This document shows, in pieces, positions 1 through 6,312 of a stretch of 6,312 nt of DNA. The notes under the pieces are model-generated. The model had not been told where the DNA came from. It made no database searches and saw only the letters and a program-made list of their open reading frames with translations. The stretch is taken from assembly GCA_016278435.1 (NCBI GenBank), contig JADQBU010000039.1, positions 1-6,312 on the forward strand, read 5' to 3'. Position 1 is the first letter of the stretch; each line of letters begins with the position of its first letter. This stretch comes from Halanaerobiales bacterium. GTDB lineage: Bacteria > Bacillota > Halanaerobiia > Halanaerobiales > JADQBU01. The translations under genes were made by a program, and so were the position numbers.

Positions 1-3
1 ATT

Positions 4-25
4 CATTGGAACTGAAAATCCTCCT
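4..25 (-). promoter_or_regulatory. Possible ribosome-binding site and start codon of the next gene
   Basis: Reading the minus strand past the terminator, a perfect AGGAGG (25-20) is followed 13 nt later by ATG AAT (6-1), running off the left edge. The spacing is longer than the usual 5-9 nt and only two codons are visible, so this is a hint of a further minus-strand gene and not a supported CDS. If real, a gene placed after the terminator would need its own promoter or read-through. Confidence 0.3.
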
Positions 26-28
26 GTT

Positions 29-62
29 AAAATAATAAAGGTTGTCTCTTTTTAAGACAACC
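29..62 (-). terminator. Rho-independent terminator after the GH51 gene
   Basis: On the minus strand an 8-bp perfect stem, GGTTGTCT (62-55) pairing with AGACAACC (47-40), closes a 7-nt loop. It is followed at once by a T-rich tail, TTTATTATTTT (39-29). It starts about 50 nt after the GH51 stop codon and marks the likely end of the operon transcript. Confidence 0.88.
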
Positions 63-112
63 CACTTATTCCTGTTCAAAATTTAAATATTCACATCTCA
101 ACAATACCTCTC

Positions 113-1621
113 CTACCCTTTTCCCGCTAATCTGATTACATTCCAGGATATTTTGGGCAAATTAGCCTTTAGAAACCCATCATTAAAAGAACTATTTCCA
201 TTCCTGTGAGGTTTAACATTATCAGGATTTTCTTCAGTATTGGTAGCTTTTATATCTACGTGTTCAAGAACAAGATGTTCTATTACTTTATAATCTGTAA
301 AACCTTTAAGATTACAAATTAAATCCAGGTCATCTTCCCGACCACGATTGACAGCAAAAATTGTTAAATCATCGGTTTCTTCATTAAGTACCGTTACCGC
401 ATCAAGCACAGGTACTCCCCTGAAATCCTTACAATCATATGTTGGTGAGTCAATGATTGATTGTAAAACAATTCCCCGGCCATATTTTGAAGCATGATAA
501 AAAGGATAGAATATTGTCTGTCTCCAGGCTTCCCCATCCTCTCTTGTCATTATCGGGGCAATAACATTCACCAACTGAGCAAGACAGGCAATTTTTACCC
601 GGTCTGCATGTTTTAACAGTGTTATTAGCATCAATCCAACCAGTAGAGCATCTTCAAAAGTATAAATATCCTCTAATTGAGGAGGTGCAATTGTCCAGGG
701 TTCGATCTTCTTATCTACCTCCTTTGAATGAAACCAGACATTCCATTCATCAAAGGATAGATTTATAGTCTTATTACTTCTCTTTTTGGCCTTGATATAA
801 TCACATATGGAGACTACTGACTTGATAAAAAGATCCATATCTATTGATTGGGCCAGATAATTGGGAAGATCATTATCGCTATTTCCATAATAAGCATGTA
901 ATGACAGATAATCTACATATTCATAGGTATGGTCAAGGACAGCCGACTCCCACTCAGCAAATGTGGGCATATTCCTGTGGGAACTACCACAGGCTACAAG
1001 CTCAATAGAAGGGTCTACCTGTTTCATAGCTCTGGCAGTTTCTAAAGCCAATCTACCGTATTCATCGGCCGTCTTATGGCCTATCTGCCAGGGGCCGTCC
1101 ATTTCATTACCCAGACACCAGGTTTTAATATCATGTGGTTTTTCATAACCATGTTCTTTTCTTAAATCACTGTAGTAACTCCCACCGGGATGGTTACAAT
1201 ATTCCAGAAGATTACGAGCTGCATCGATTCCACTGGTTCCAAGATTAACAGCCATCATCACTTCAGTATCGACAGTTTTAGCCCATTCTATAAATTCATT
1301 TGTACCAACCTTATTGGTTTCTATGGTTCTCCAGGCTAACTCTGCCCTTTTAGGCCTCTTTTCTACAGGCCCTACCCCATCCTCCCAGTTATAACCAGAG
1401 ACAAAGTTCCCCCCGGGGTAACGGACAATCGGCACATCTAACTCTTTCACAAGTTCTATTACATCCTGTCTAAACCCATTTTTATCAGCAGTAGGATGCC
1501 CGGGTTCATAGATTCCTGTATAAATAGCCCTACCCAGATGCTCTATAAATGAACCAAATATCCTTTCATCGATTTTCCCGGTAGTAAAATTTTTATGTAG
1601 AGAAATTTTTGCTTCCTTCAT
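113..1621 (-). CDS. abfA: GH51 alpha-L-arabinofuranosidase, intracellular
   Basis: The product (502 aa) is a retaining glycoside hydrolase of family GH51 (EC 3.2.1.55) that releases non-reducing alpha-L-arabinofuranose from arabino-oligosaccharides. It has the length and, from memory, a close residue-by-residue resemblance to Geobacillus AbfA. The general acid/base is Glu173 in the motif GNEMDGPW, and the nucleophile is Glu292 in SFDEWNVW. Other family substrate-binding residues are in place: Glu27, Arg67, Asn72 (PGGNF), Asn172, Tyr244 and Gln349. A TIM barrel covers roughly residues 15-380, and the rest forms the C-terminal beta-sandwich ending in SWNVIRL. There is no signal peptide, so it acts in the cytoplasm on imported sugars. 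The start is well fixed: an in-frame TGA directly precedes the ATG, and an AGGGGGAG Shine-Dalgarno lies 5 nt upstream. It is the last gene of the operon, 101 nt after the GH127 gene, and a terminator follows. The family assignment is very secure. The natural substrate is inferred. Confidence 0.97.
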   Translation of the reverse strand: MKEAKISLHKNFTTGKIDERIFGSFIEHLGRAIYTGIYEPGHPTADKNGFRQDVIELVKELDVPIVRYPGGNFVSGYNWEDGVGPVEKRPKRAELAWRTIETNKVGTNEFIEWAKTVDTEVMMAVNLGTSGIDAARNLLEYCNHPGGSYYSDLRKEHGYEKPHDIKTWCLGNEMDGPWQIGHKTADEYGRLALETARAMKQVDPSIELVACGSSHRNMPTFAEWESAVLDHTYEYVDYLSLHAYYGNSDNDLPNYLAQSIDMDLFIKSVVSICDYIKAKKRSNKTINLSFDEWNVWFHSKEVDKKIEPWTIAPPQLEDIYTFEDALLVGLMLITLLKHADRVKIACLAQLVNVIAPIMTREDGEAWRQTIFYPFYHASKYGRGIVLQSIIDSPTYDCKDFRGVPVLDAVTVLNEETDDLTIFAVNRGREDDLDLICNLKGFTDYKVIEHLVLEHVDIKATNTEENPDNVKPHRNGNSSFNDGFLKANLPKISWNVIRLAGKG

Positions 1622-1626
1622 TCAGT

Positions 1627-1634
1627 CTCCCCCT
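1627..1634 (-). promoter_or_regulatory. Shine-Dalgarno site of the GH51 gene
   Basis: The minus strand reads AGGGGGAG, 5 nt before the ATG at 1621. An in-frame stop (TGA, 1624-1622) abuts the ATG, so together they decide the start. The rest of the 101-nt spacer (1622-1722) shows no convincing promoter or terminator. Confidence 0.8.
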
Positions 1635-1722
1635 GTTTATAATAATCTTCTTCTGTTACAATACCGGCAAAGAAACTATCGCCTTCTGCCCGTTCATGAA
1701 TGAGACAGTTATTGTGTCTGAA

Positions 1723-3684
1723 TTAATCCATTTTATTAAGCCAGACCAGCATCTCTCCATTCTTCCTGTTATTCCATGCAAAATAAGGTACAGCGGTAAT
1801 TTTAATCGATCTATACTGGTAGTTTTCAGTTGAATATAAATCAGTAGACCAGTTATCCTTATCAATTTTCACTGCCTTACCGGATATGGTAGTTACTCCA
1901 CCTAGAAAGTCATCCCTGAACTCTGGTTTAAGCTCTGTATCAACAGGTAGATATATGGAAGCTAAATTACTTCCATTATCTGCTTCTTCCAGACAGTAAA
2001 CAACAGGACCTCTCTGAATAGCTACTTTACCTATATTCTCACGTATCTGAGGATTGGAATATACCTTTTCAACAGGCATAGATATCTTCAAGTTTACCTG
2101 ATCTCCATTACCCCAGTTCTTATCTATATAAATATAGCCATTATCTTCTAAATCAGATATATCAATTTGCCCACCATTAACTTCTAATTCAGCTTTTCTA
2201 CACCAACCGGGAATTCTCAAGACCAGAGTAAACTCAACCTCTTTATTTGTTACTATTTTTAAATTCACCTTCCCCTTCCAGGGGTAATCAGTCTCCTGTT
2301 TAATGGTTATGTCTTCGCCCTTTATCCTGACATCGACAGTACTCTCTGTATATAGATTTACATATATGCTTTCTTCATTATATGAATAAATATATTCCCC
2401 TATTGAAGCCAGTAAGCGCGCAATATTGGGGGGGCAGCAGGCACAGCCAAACCACTTTTGCCTGGTTGGTTTAACATGCTTATGATCATTTCTGTTTTCA
2501 CAAACCTCAGGCAGTACTTCCAGTGGGTTTACATAAAAGAACTTCTGTCCGTCTTCAGATATTCCACTTAAAACCCCATTATAGAGAGCCCTTTCCATTA
2601 TATCAATATATTCAGCTCCTGGCTGTAAATGGAACATCCTCTGAGCAAAAAACACCAGACCGATAGCAGCACATGTTTCTGCATAGGCAGTATCATTGGG
2701 AAGGTCATAATCCACGGTAAATGACTCCAGATGTCCACTGGAGCCAATTCCACCGGTAATATACATCTTTTTTCTGGTTACATTATCCCAGAGTCTTTGA
2801 CAGGCCTGAATAAGTATTTCATCCCCGGTCTCCAGGGCCAAATCTGCCATACCACTATACATGTACATTGCCCTGACCGCATGACCGGTTGCAGCATTCT
2901 GCTGTTGAACGGGTTTGTGAGCCTGGAAATAATCCAGCTCAGAAATTTTATCCTGATCAGGCCAGTGGCTGGTCCAACCTCTAGCTTCCCATTCCAGTTT
3001 AAAATAGGAAGGTTTCTTGCCGCGTTGATCAATAAAATATTTCGCTAAATCTCTATATTTTTCATCTTCAGTTATCCTGTATAATTTTATTAAGGCCAGT
3101 TCAATTTCCTGATGTCCGGGATAGCCATTTATCTTATTTTCTTCTGTTCCAAATTTTTCAGCAATTAGATCTGCAAAGCTCAGCATAACATCAAGTAGTT
3201 TCCTTTTACCGGTTGCCTGATAATAGGCTACTGCAGCCTCCATCATATGACCTGCACAGTAAAGTTCATGGCACTCCGCTAAATTAGTCCATTTTTTGTC
3301 GGGCTCTTTAATTATATAATATGTATTAAGATAACCATCAGGCTGTTGAGCCTTTTCAATTAAAGCAATTACACTATCAGCTAATCTTTCCAGTTCTTGA
3401 TCAGGGTTTGTGGTTAATTGATAGCTTACTGCTTCCAGCCATTTTGCTACATCGCTGTCCTGAAACACCATACCTATAAACTCACCTTCTGCTTCACCGG
3501 CTGCAATCCTGATATTTTCAATAGCATTACTGGGGTCAGTACCAGGAAGCTGATTATTTAAGGCCTTCCACAGATAGGGGATTACTTCTTTTCTTACCAA
3601 TCTATTTTTATTCCCCAGTAAGCCACCCTTAAGACTTATATTTTCCAGTGGGACCACCTTTAAATACCCATTATTCACTGTCAT
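1723..3684 (-). CDS. GH127 beta-L-arabinofuranosidase
   Basis: The product (653 aa) belongs to glycoside hydrolase family 127 (formerly DUF1680). Its type enzyme, Bifidobacterium HypBA1 (about 658 aa), removes beta-1,2-linked L-arabinofuranose using a zinc-bound cysteine nucleophile. The signature is visible: Glu336 and Cys338 in AETCAA, and Cys416-Cys417 in GCACCPPN. By alignment from memory these are the zinc ligands, with Cys416 the likely nucleophile. Glu320 in HLESF is the likely acid/base. His139, His145, His191 and His268 sit in conserved active-site segments. Residues of about 6-430 should form the (alpha/alpha)6 barrel, followed by two beta-sandwich domains. There is no signal peptide, so the enzyme is cytoplasmic. 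An AGGAGG site 8 nt before the ATG, with an in-frame TAG just upstream, fixes the start. It lies between the permease genes and the GH51 gene. Family membership is secure. Some GH127 members have other or broader substrates, so exact specificity is inferred. Confidence 0.95.
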   Translation of the reverse strand: MTVNNGYLKVVPLENISLKGGLLGNKNRLVRKEVIPYLWKALNNQLPGTDPSNAIENIRIAAGEAEGEFIGMVFQDSDVAKWLEAVSYQLTTNPDQELERLADSVIALIEKAQQPDGYLNTYYIIKEPDKKWTNLAECHELYCAGHMMEAAVAYYQATGKRKLLDVMLSFADLIAEKFGTEENKINGYPGHQEIELALIKLYRITEDEKYRDLAKYFIDQRGKKPSYFKLEWEARGWTSHWPDQDKISELDYFQAHKPVQQQNAATGHAVRAMYMYSGMADLALETGDEILIQACQRLWDNVTRKKMYITGGIGSSGHLESFTVDYDLPNDTAYAETCAAIGLVFFAQRMFHLQPGAEYIDIMERALYNGVLSGISEDGQKFFYVNPLEVLPEVCENRNDHKHVKPTRQKWFGCACCPPNIARLLASIGEYIYSYNEESIYVNLYTESTVDVRIKGEDITIKQETDYPWKGKVNLKIVTNKEVEFTLVLRIPGWCRKAELEVNGGQIDISDLEDNGYIYIDKNWGNGDQVNLKISMPVEKVYSNPQIRENIGKVAIQRGPVVYCLEEADNGSNLASIYLPVDTELKPEFRDDFLGGVTTISGKAVKIDKDNWSTDLYSTENYQYRSIKITAVPYFAWNNRKNGEMLVWLNKMD

Positions 3685-3692
3685 ATTATTTG

Positions 3693-3698
3693 CCTCCT
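3693..3698 (-). promoter_or_regulatory. Shine-Dalgarno site of the GH127 gene
   Basis: A consensus AGGAGG on the minus strand lies 8 nt before the ATG at 3684. It is the best ribosome-binding site in the window and suggests strong independent translation of the GH127 gene. Confidence 0.85.
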
Positions 3699-3751
3699 AC
3701 TGTGATAGATATTCTATGAATTACTCAATTAAATTTATTTCCACCTGCTTA

Positions 3752-3769
3752 TTAAGTACTGCTACTTAA
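3752..3769 (-). promoter_or_regulatory. 18-bp palindrome in the permease to GH127 spacer
   Basis: TTAAGTA (3769-3763 on the minus strand), a 4-nt centre GCAG, and TACTTAA form a perfect 7+7 inverted repeat. It lies 8 nt beyond the permease stop and about 67 nt before the GH127 start. No T-tract follows, so it is not a standard terminator. It could be a weak mRNA hairpin at the junction between transporter and enzyme genes, or a regulator operator. I do not recognise it as an AraR or catabolite-repression (cre) site. The structure is seen; its role is unknown. Confidence 0.45.
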
Positions 3770-3777
3770 GCGTAAAA

Positions 3778-4608
3778 TTATCCCTTTATTCCTCCGGCAG
3801 TAAGGCCGGAAATAAAGTGTTCCTGCATTAATAAAAATAAAGCTATTATCGGGAAGATTACTAATACAGAACCGGCCATCAACAGACCATACTGAGGTTC
3901 ATATCCTCCCACCATAGTTGAAAGGCCGACAGATAAAGTAAACATCTCTTCCGTCCTCATTACTACCAGGGGCCATATCAATTCATTCCAGGCAAATAAT
4001 GAAAATAAAATAGTAAGAGCTGCTAATACAGGTTTAGAGATCGGTAGTACTACATGTAAATAAATTTGCCATTCTGAGGCTCCATCTATACGGGCTGCAT
4101 TTAATAAATCATCCGGTATTCCCACCATATACTGTCTTGCAAAAAACAGGCCGAAAGGATTAGCAATCATCGGTAAAATTAAGCCTATATAGTTATTAAT
4201 GAAGCCGATTTTAGCCAGCATAACAAAAAGAGGTACTAACTGCATGTGAATTGGCAGCATCTGGGCAGCAATTATTATCAGAAATAATATATTTTTAAAT
4301 CTAAAATCATATTTTGCAAAGGCAAATCCGGCCAGGCTGCAGATAAAAACACCAAAAGTTATATAACCACCAGCAAAGATAAGACTATTAATATACCAGC
4401 GCCCGAAGGGAATAGAACTTAAATCAAGATAATTTTTAAAGGTTATATCCTTAATCGCTAATCTAAATCCAGTAGTAAATAATGCCCCGGAAGTTTTAAA
4501 GGAAGATATAAACATCCATAAAATCGGCATCAGATATAGTAATGAAATTATGACAAAAAAAGTTATCATCAATCCAATTTTTAGTCTATTATATTTATTT
4601 TGCTTCAT
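3778..4608 (-). CDS. ABC sugar transporter permease, MalG/AraQ type (CUT1)
   Basis: The product (276 aa) is an inner-membrane permease of a carbohydrate-uptake ABC transporter, in the MalG/AraQ subfamily of binding-protein-dependent permeases. About six membrane segments can be read, near residues 11-34, 74-96, 107-129, 139-157, 190-210 and 242-262. The cytoplasmic EAA loop that docks the ATPase is at about residues 170-192, with core AARIDGAS (171-178) and the closing Leu-Pro at 188-189. The C-terminus, ending in a short SGLTAGGIKG tail, is typical of this subfamily. It pairs with the permease just upstream: only 9 nt separate them, and its Shine-Dalgarno overlaps that gene's stop codon, which suggests translational coupling and equal amounts of the two subunits. 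Substrate cannot be read from the permease itself. Arabino-oligosaccharides are inferred from the two arabinofuranosidase genes downstream. Confidence 0.95.
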   Translation of the reverse strand: MKQNKYNRLKIGLMITFFVIISLLYLMPILWMFISSFKTSGALFTTGFRLAIKDITFKNYLDLSSIPFGRWYINSLIFAGGYITFGVFICSLAGFAFAKYDFRFKNILFLIIIAAQMLPIHMQLVPLFVMLAKIGFINNYIGLILPMIANPFGLFFARQYMVGIPDDLLNAARIDGASEWQIYLHVVLPISKPVLAALTILFSLFAWNELIWPLVVMRTEEMFTLSVGLSTMVGGYEPQYGLLMAGSVLVIFPIIALFLLMQEHFISGLTAGGIKG

Positions 4609-4612
4609 ATTT

Positions 4613-4620
4613 TCACCTCA
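4613..4620 (-). promoter_or_regulatory. Shine-Dalgarno overlapping the upstream permease stop codon
   Basis: The minus strand reads TGAGGTGA, where the first TGA is the stop codon of the MalF-type permease and the AGGTGA portion is the ribosome site of the MalG-type permease, whose ATG begins 4 nt later. This arrangement supports translational coupling of the two subunits. Confidence 0.8.
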
Positions 4621-5508
4621 CTCTTCCTCAAAGAAACCGGTCAATTTCAATTGTATTAGAGAGAAAATAAGGATAATAATGGCCATAACAAACCCTATTG
4701 TTGAGGCATAACCCATTTTAAAATAGGAAAATGCGGCTCTATAAAGCTTAATCGCCAGTGTTAAAGCACTCTGTCCCGGAGAGTTACCACCATCCCATAA
4801 TACATAAACCTCAGTAAACAACTTATAACCACCAATAAGATTCAACGTTGCTACAAAAACAATTATCGGTTTTAATAAAGGAATAGTTATATAATAAAAC
4901 CGCTGAAATACATTAGCGCCATCAATAGAAGCCGCTTCATACATCTCCTGATTTATACCGGTCAGGCCGGTAAGGAAATATATAATATTGACCCCGGTCC
5001 AGCGCCAGGTCGCAATCAAAATAATTGATGGTATAGTTAAAAGGGGATTTACCAGCCATTTCTGTGGCCCGATGCCAAACCAGCCTAAAATACTATTTAA
5101 AATACCTGTATCCCCTTCATGTAATAATATCCTGAATACTGCAGAAGCAATGACCAGGGAAACAAGAGCAGGTATAAATAATATTGCTTTATAAATATTC
5201 TTCCCTTTACAAAATTTACTGTCAAGTAATACTGCAAGTACCAGCGGTATTGGTATCAATGTTACCATTGTGCCAACCATATATTTAGTATTATTTATCA
5301 ATGCAGTATAAAACTCGCTATCACTGAAAATCCTGATATAGTTTTTCAGGCCAACAAAATCTCCACCGACAAGTCCATTCACCTCATGTAAACTTAAAAA
5401 CGCCGCATATATAATTGGTACTGCTTTAAAGATAGCAAAAATAAAAAGGAAGGGAAATATAAAAACCCAGGGCATAATTTTCTTATTGTAAAATAATTTT
5501 TTGAACAT
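4618..5508 (-). CDS. ABC sugar transporter permease, MalF/AraP type (CUT1)
   Basis: The product (296 aa) is the partner permease, of the MalF/UgpA/AraP subfamily. It has a basic N-terminus and about six membrane segments, near residues 13-35, 76-95, 107-128, 158-178, 212-232 and 268-288. The EAA loop reads YEAASIDGAN at 190-199 with the conserved Pro at 210, the contact site for the transporter ATPase. The segment near 231-246 (FTEVYVLWDGGNSPGQ) resembles the conserved periplasmic part of the subfamily. It lacks the extra N-terminal membrane segments of enteric MalF, as expected for the shorter CUT1 permeases. The start is the only reasonable one: an in-frame TGA lies 18 nt upstream, and a GGGAGG site sits 11 nt before the ATG, which is slightly long spacing. 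It follows the binding-protein gene after a 104-nt spacer carrying a strong stem-loop. Family is secure; the substrate is inferred from neighbours. Confidence 0.95.
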   Translation of the reverse strand: MFKKLFYNKKIMPWVFIFPFLFIFAIFKAVPIIYAAFLSLHEVNGLVGGDFVGLKNYIRIFSDSEFYTALINNTKYMVGTMVTLIPIPLVLAVLLDSKFCKGKNIYKAILFIPALVSLVIASAVFRILLHEGDTGILNSILGWFGIGPQKWLVNPLLTIPSIILIATWRWTGVNIIYFLTGLTGINQEMYEAASIDGANVFQRFYYITIPLLKPIIVFVATLNLIGGYKLFTEVYVLWDGGNSPGQSALTLAIKLYRAAFSYFKMGYASTIGFVMAIIILIFSLIQLKLTGFFEEE

Positions 5509-5519
5509 CTTGGGCCGAA

Positions 5520-5525
5520 CCTCCC
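5520..5525 (-). promoter_or_regulatory. Shine-Dalgarno site of the MalF-type permease
   Basis: GGGAGG on the minus strand lies 11 nt before the ATG at 5508. The spacing is a little long, which may moderate permease translation relative to the binding protein. No other in-frame start fits, because a TGA lies at 5529-5527. Confidence 0.65.
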
Positions 5526-5545
5526 GTCAACCAGGATGTAACTCA

Positions 5546-5577
5546 TCCCTCCGGTCAAATAATATAAACCGGAGGGA
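5546..5577 (-). promoter_or_regulatory. Strong intergenic stem-loop between binding-protein and permease genes
   Basis: TCCCTCCGGT (5577-5568 on the minus strand) pairs perfectly over 10 bp, 7 of them G-C, with ACCGGAGGGA (5555-5546), closing a 12-nt AT-rich loop. No T-tract follows on the minus strand, so it is unlikely to be a full intrinsic terminator. Its place just after the binding-protein stop is where many bacterial transporter operons carry a hairpin that protects the 3' end of the binding-protein message and lowers permease output. That role is inferred here from position and stability. Confidence 0.75.
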
Positions 5578-5612
5578 CAATTATATGTTTCTGTTATATG
5601 ATTTTGTGCTTT

Positions 5613-6312
5613 CTAATTACCGCTTTTGATCTTCTCTGCTGCCTTCTGCAGGGATACTGCCGGGTCTACATTCTGCTCAATGGTCTCGAAAATCACTTCA
5701 CTCTGCAGAATGTCATTGGCCCGGGGATAAAGATCAGTAAGATGTAGAGGTTGAATTTCTGACTGTATCTCCTTAATAACATTTAAGACGACTTCATTGC
5801 CGAAATAGGGTAAGGGTTCACTCAGTTCCGGAGCATCATAGGCAGAAACTACAATCGGGTCAAAATTTAGTTTTGTCCAGATATCAATACCCGCCTGTGT
5901 TGTCATCTTGGCATAGGCCAGAAATCCTTTGGCTATATCTATATTTTTTGCTCCTTCAGTAATCGATGTCATCGTTCCCCCACCCATGGCCGAACGCGGT
6001 CCGCCTTCTGACCAGGCGGGAATAGGTCTTACTACAATATCTCCCGCCAGTTCAGGTTCAAACTGGGTAAATCTGGACATATGCCAGGAGGGCATCGGTA
6101 ACAGGCTGGCATAAGTACCTTTATTCATGGCATCATGGAATGTAGGTTCTTCATAATGGCCAACAATATTACCGATCTTATGTTTGTATACCAGATCCTG
6201 CATAAATTCCAGCACTTTTGCATTTTCAGGTCTATCAATTATCAGATTACCATCTTCATCAAAAAGATCACTTCCAAGCTGGCGGGCCATCATATGGAAG
6301 GGCCAGGGAGAA
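5613..6312 (-). CDS. ABC transporter extracellular sugar-binding protein, C-terminal part (cut by window edge)
   Basis: This is the C-terminal part of a family 1 extracellular solute-binding protein, the lipoprotein-type receptor that captures sugar outside the membrane and hands it to the permeases. The frame is open to the right edge: 232 complete codons are visible, against about 400-450 residues for whole members, so roughly half, including the signal peptide, is missing. The ATG at 6291-6293 is an internal methionine, because the codons before it (reading SPWPFHM) continue the protein and no ribosome site precedes it. Family hallmarks include the hinge-region stretch PIPAWSEGGPRSAMGGGTMTS with the following EGAKN, then the IAKGFLAYAKM helix, and the C-terminal helix ending in AAEKIKSGN. 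It lies directly upstream of the two permease genes, the usual CUT1 order of binding protein, permease, permease. The ligand is unknown from sequence; arabinose-containing oligosaccharides are inferred from the operon. Confidence 0.9.
   Translation of the reverse strand, partial: SPWPFHMMARQLGSDLFDEDGNLIIDRPENAKVLEFMQDLVYKHKIGNIVGHYEEPTFHDAMNKGTYASLLPMPSWHMSRFTQFEPELAGDIVVRPIPAWSEGGPRSAMGGGTMTSITEGAKNIDIAKGFLAYAKMTTQAGIDIWTKLNFDPIVVSAYDAPELSEPLPYFGNEVVLNVIKEIQSEIQPLHLTDLYPRANDILQSEVIFETIEQNVDPAVSLQKAAEKIKSGN

Noticed and set aside
1703..1719. Inverted repeat AGACA-N7-TGTCT just after the GH127 stop
   Set aside because: Only five base pairs with no T-tract, too weak to call a terminator or operator.
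1656..1865. Short minus-strand frame (69 codons) across the GH127 3' end and the following spacer, with a plus-strand counterpart
   Set aside because: It mostly overlaps the GH127 C-terminus in another frame, has no good ribosome site, and its product has no recognisable features.
2731..3048. Plus-strand open frame of 105 codons and an overlapping alternative minus-strand frame inside the GH127 gene
   Set aside because: Both lie wholly within the GH127 coding region, whose protein carries clear family motifs. The translations resemble no protein and show no ribosome site.
3685..3777. Possible promoter (TTGAGT with a nearby TATCTA or TAGAAT) ahead of the GH127 gene
   Set aside because: The spacing between the boxes is far from the usual 16-18 nt, so I cannot support a promoter.
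5581..5600. Direct repeat TTATATG twice, 13 bp apart, next to the intergenic stem-loop
   Set aside because: A seven-base AT-rich repeat is expected by chance in this composition, and nothing else supports a binding site.
5613..6293. Treating the ATG at 6291-6293 as the start of a 226-residue binding protein
   Set aside because: The frame stays open through to the window edge with residues that fit the protein, there is no ribosome site, and a binding protein would need a signal peptide that is absent here.

Overview
The window is one block of a sugar-utilisation operon, and every supported gene lies on the minus strand. The DNA is AT-rich, with strong purine-rich Shine-Dalgarno sites and the membrane-permease types of a Gram-positive-type bacterium. 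This points to a low-GC member of the Bacillota. A fermentative anaerobe such as the Halanaerobiales is my guess from overall protein character, not something the sequence proves.

In transcription order (right to left) the layout is as follows. (1) 6312-5613: the C-terminal part of an ABC-transporter sugar-binding protein whose start lies beyond the right edge. (2) A 104-nt spacer carries a strong 10-bp stem-loop without a T-tract. (3) 5508-4618: a MalF/AraP-type permease. (4) 4608-3778: a MalG/AraQ-type permease, only 9 nt downstream. (5) A 93-nt spacer carries an AT-rich palindrome. (6) 3684-1723: a GH127 beta-L-arabinofuranosidase. (7) A 101-nt spacer in which I see nothing convincing. (8) 1621-113: a GH51 alpha-L-arabinofuranosidase. 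(9) A clear rho-independent terminator for the minus strand at 29-62, followed at the very left edge by what may be the ribosome-binding site and start of the next gene.

Together the genes suggest import of arabinose-containing oligosaccharides by a CUT1-type ABC transporter. Two enzymes without signal peptides, of opposite anomeric specificity, would then break them down in the cytoplasm. The GH51 enzyme removes alpha-linked L-arabinofuranose and the GH127 enzyme removes beta-linked L-arabinofuranose. This pairing fits plant arabinan or arabinoxylan side chains plus the beta-1,2-linked arabinosides of hydroxyproline-rich glycoproteins (extensins). No transporter ATPase, regulator or arabinose catabolic gene (araA/B/D type) lies in the window. 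The ATPase is presumably encoded elsewhere and shared, as is common for this transporter class.

This is a recognisable metabolic operon, and I found no evidence of a wholly new system. The points worth a second look are the enzyme pairing, the two intergenic stem-loops and the seven-base G/C run at the GH127 active-site codons.
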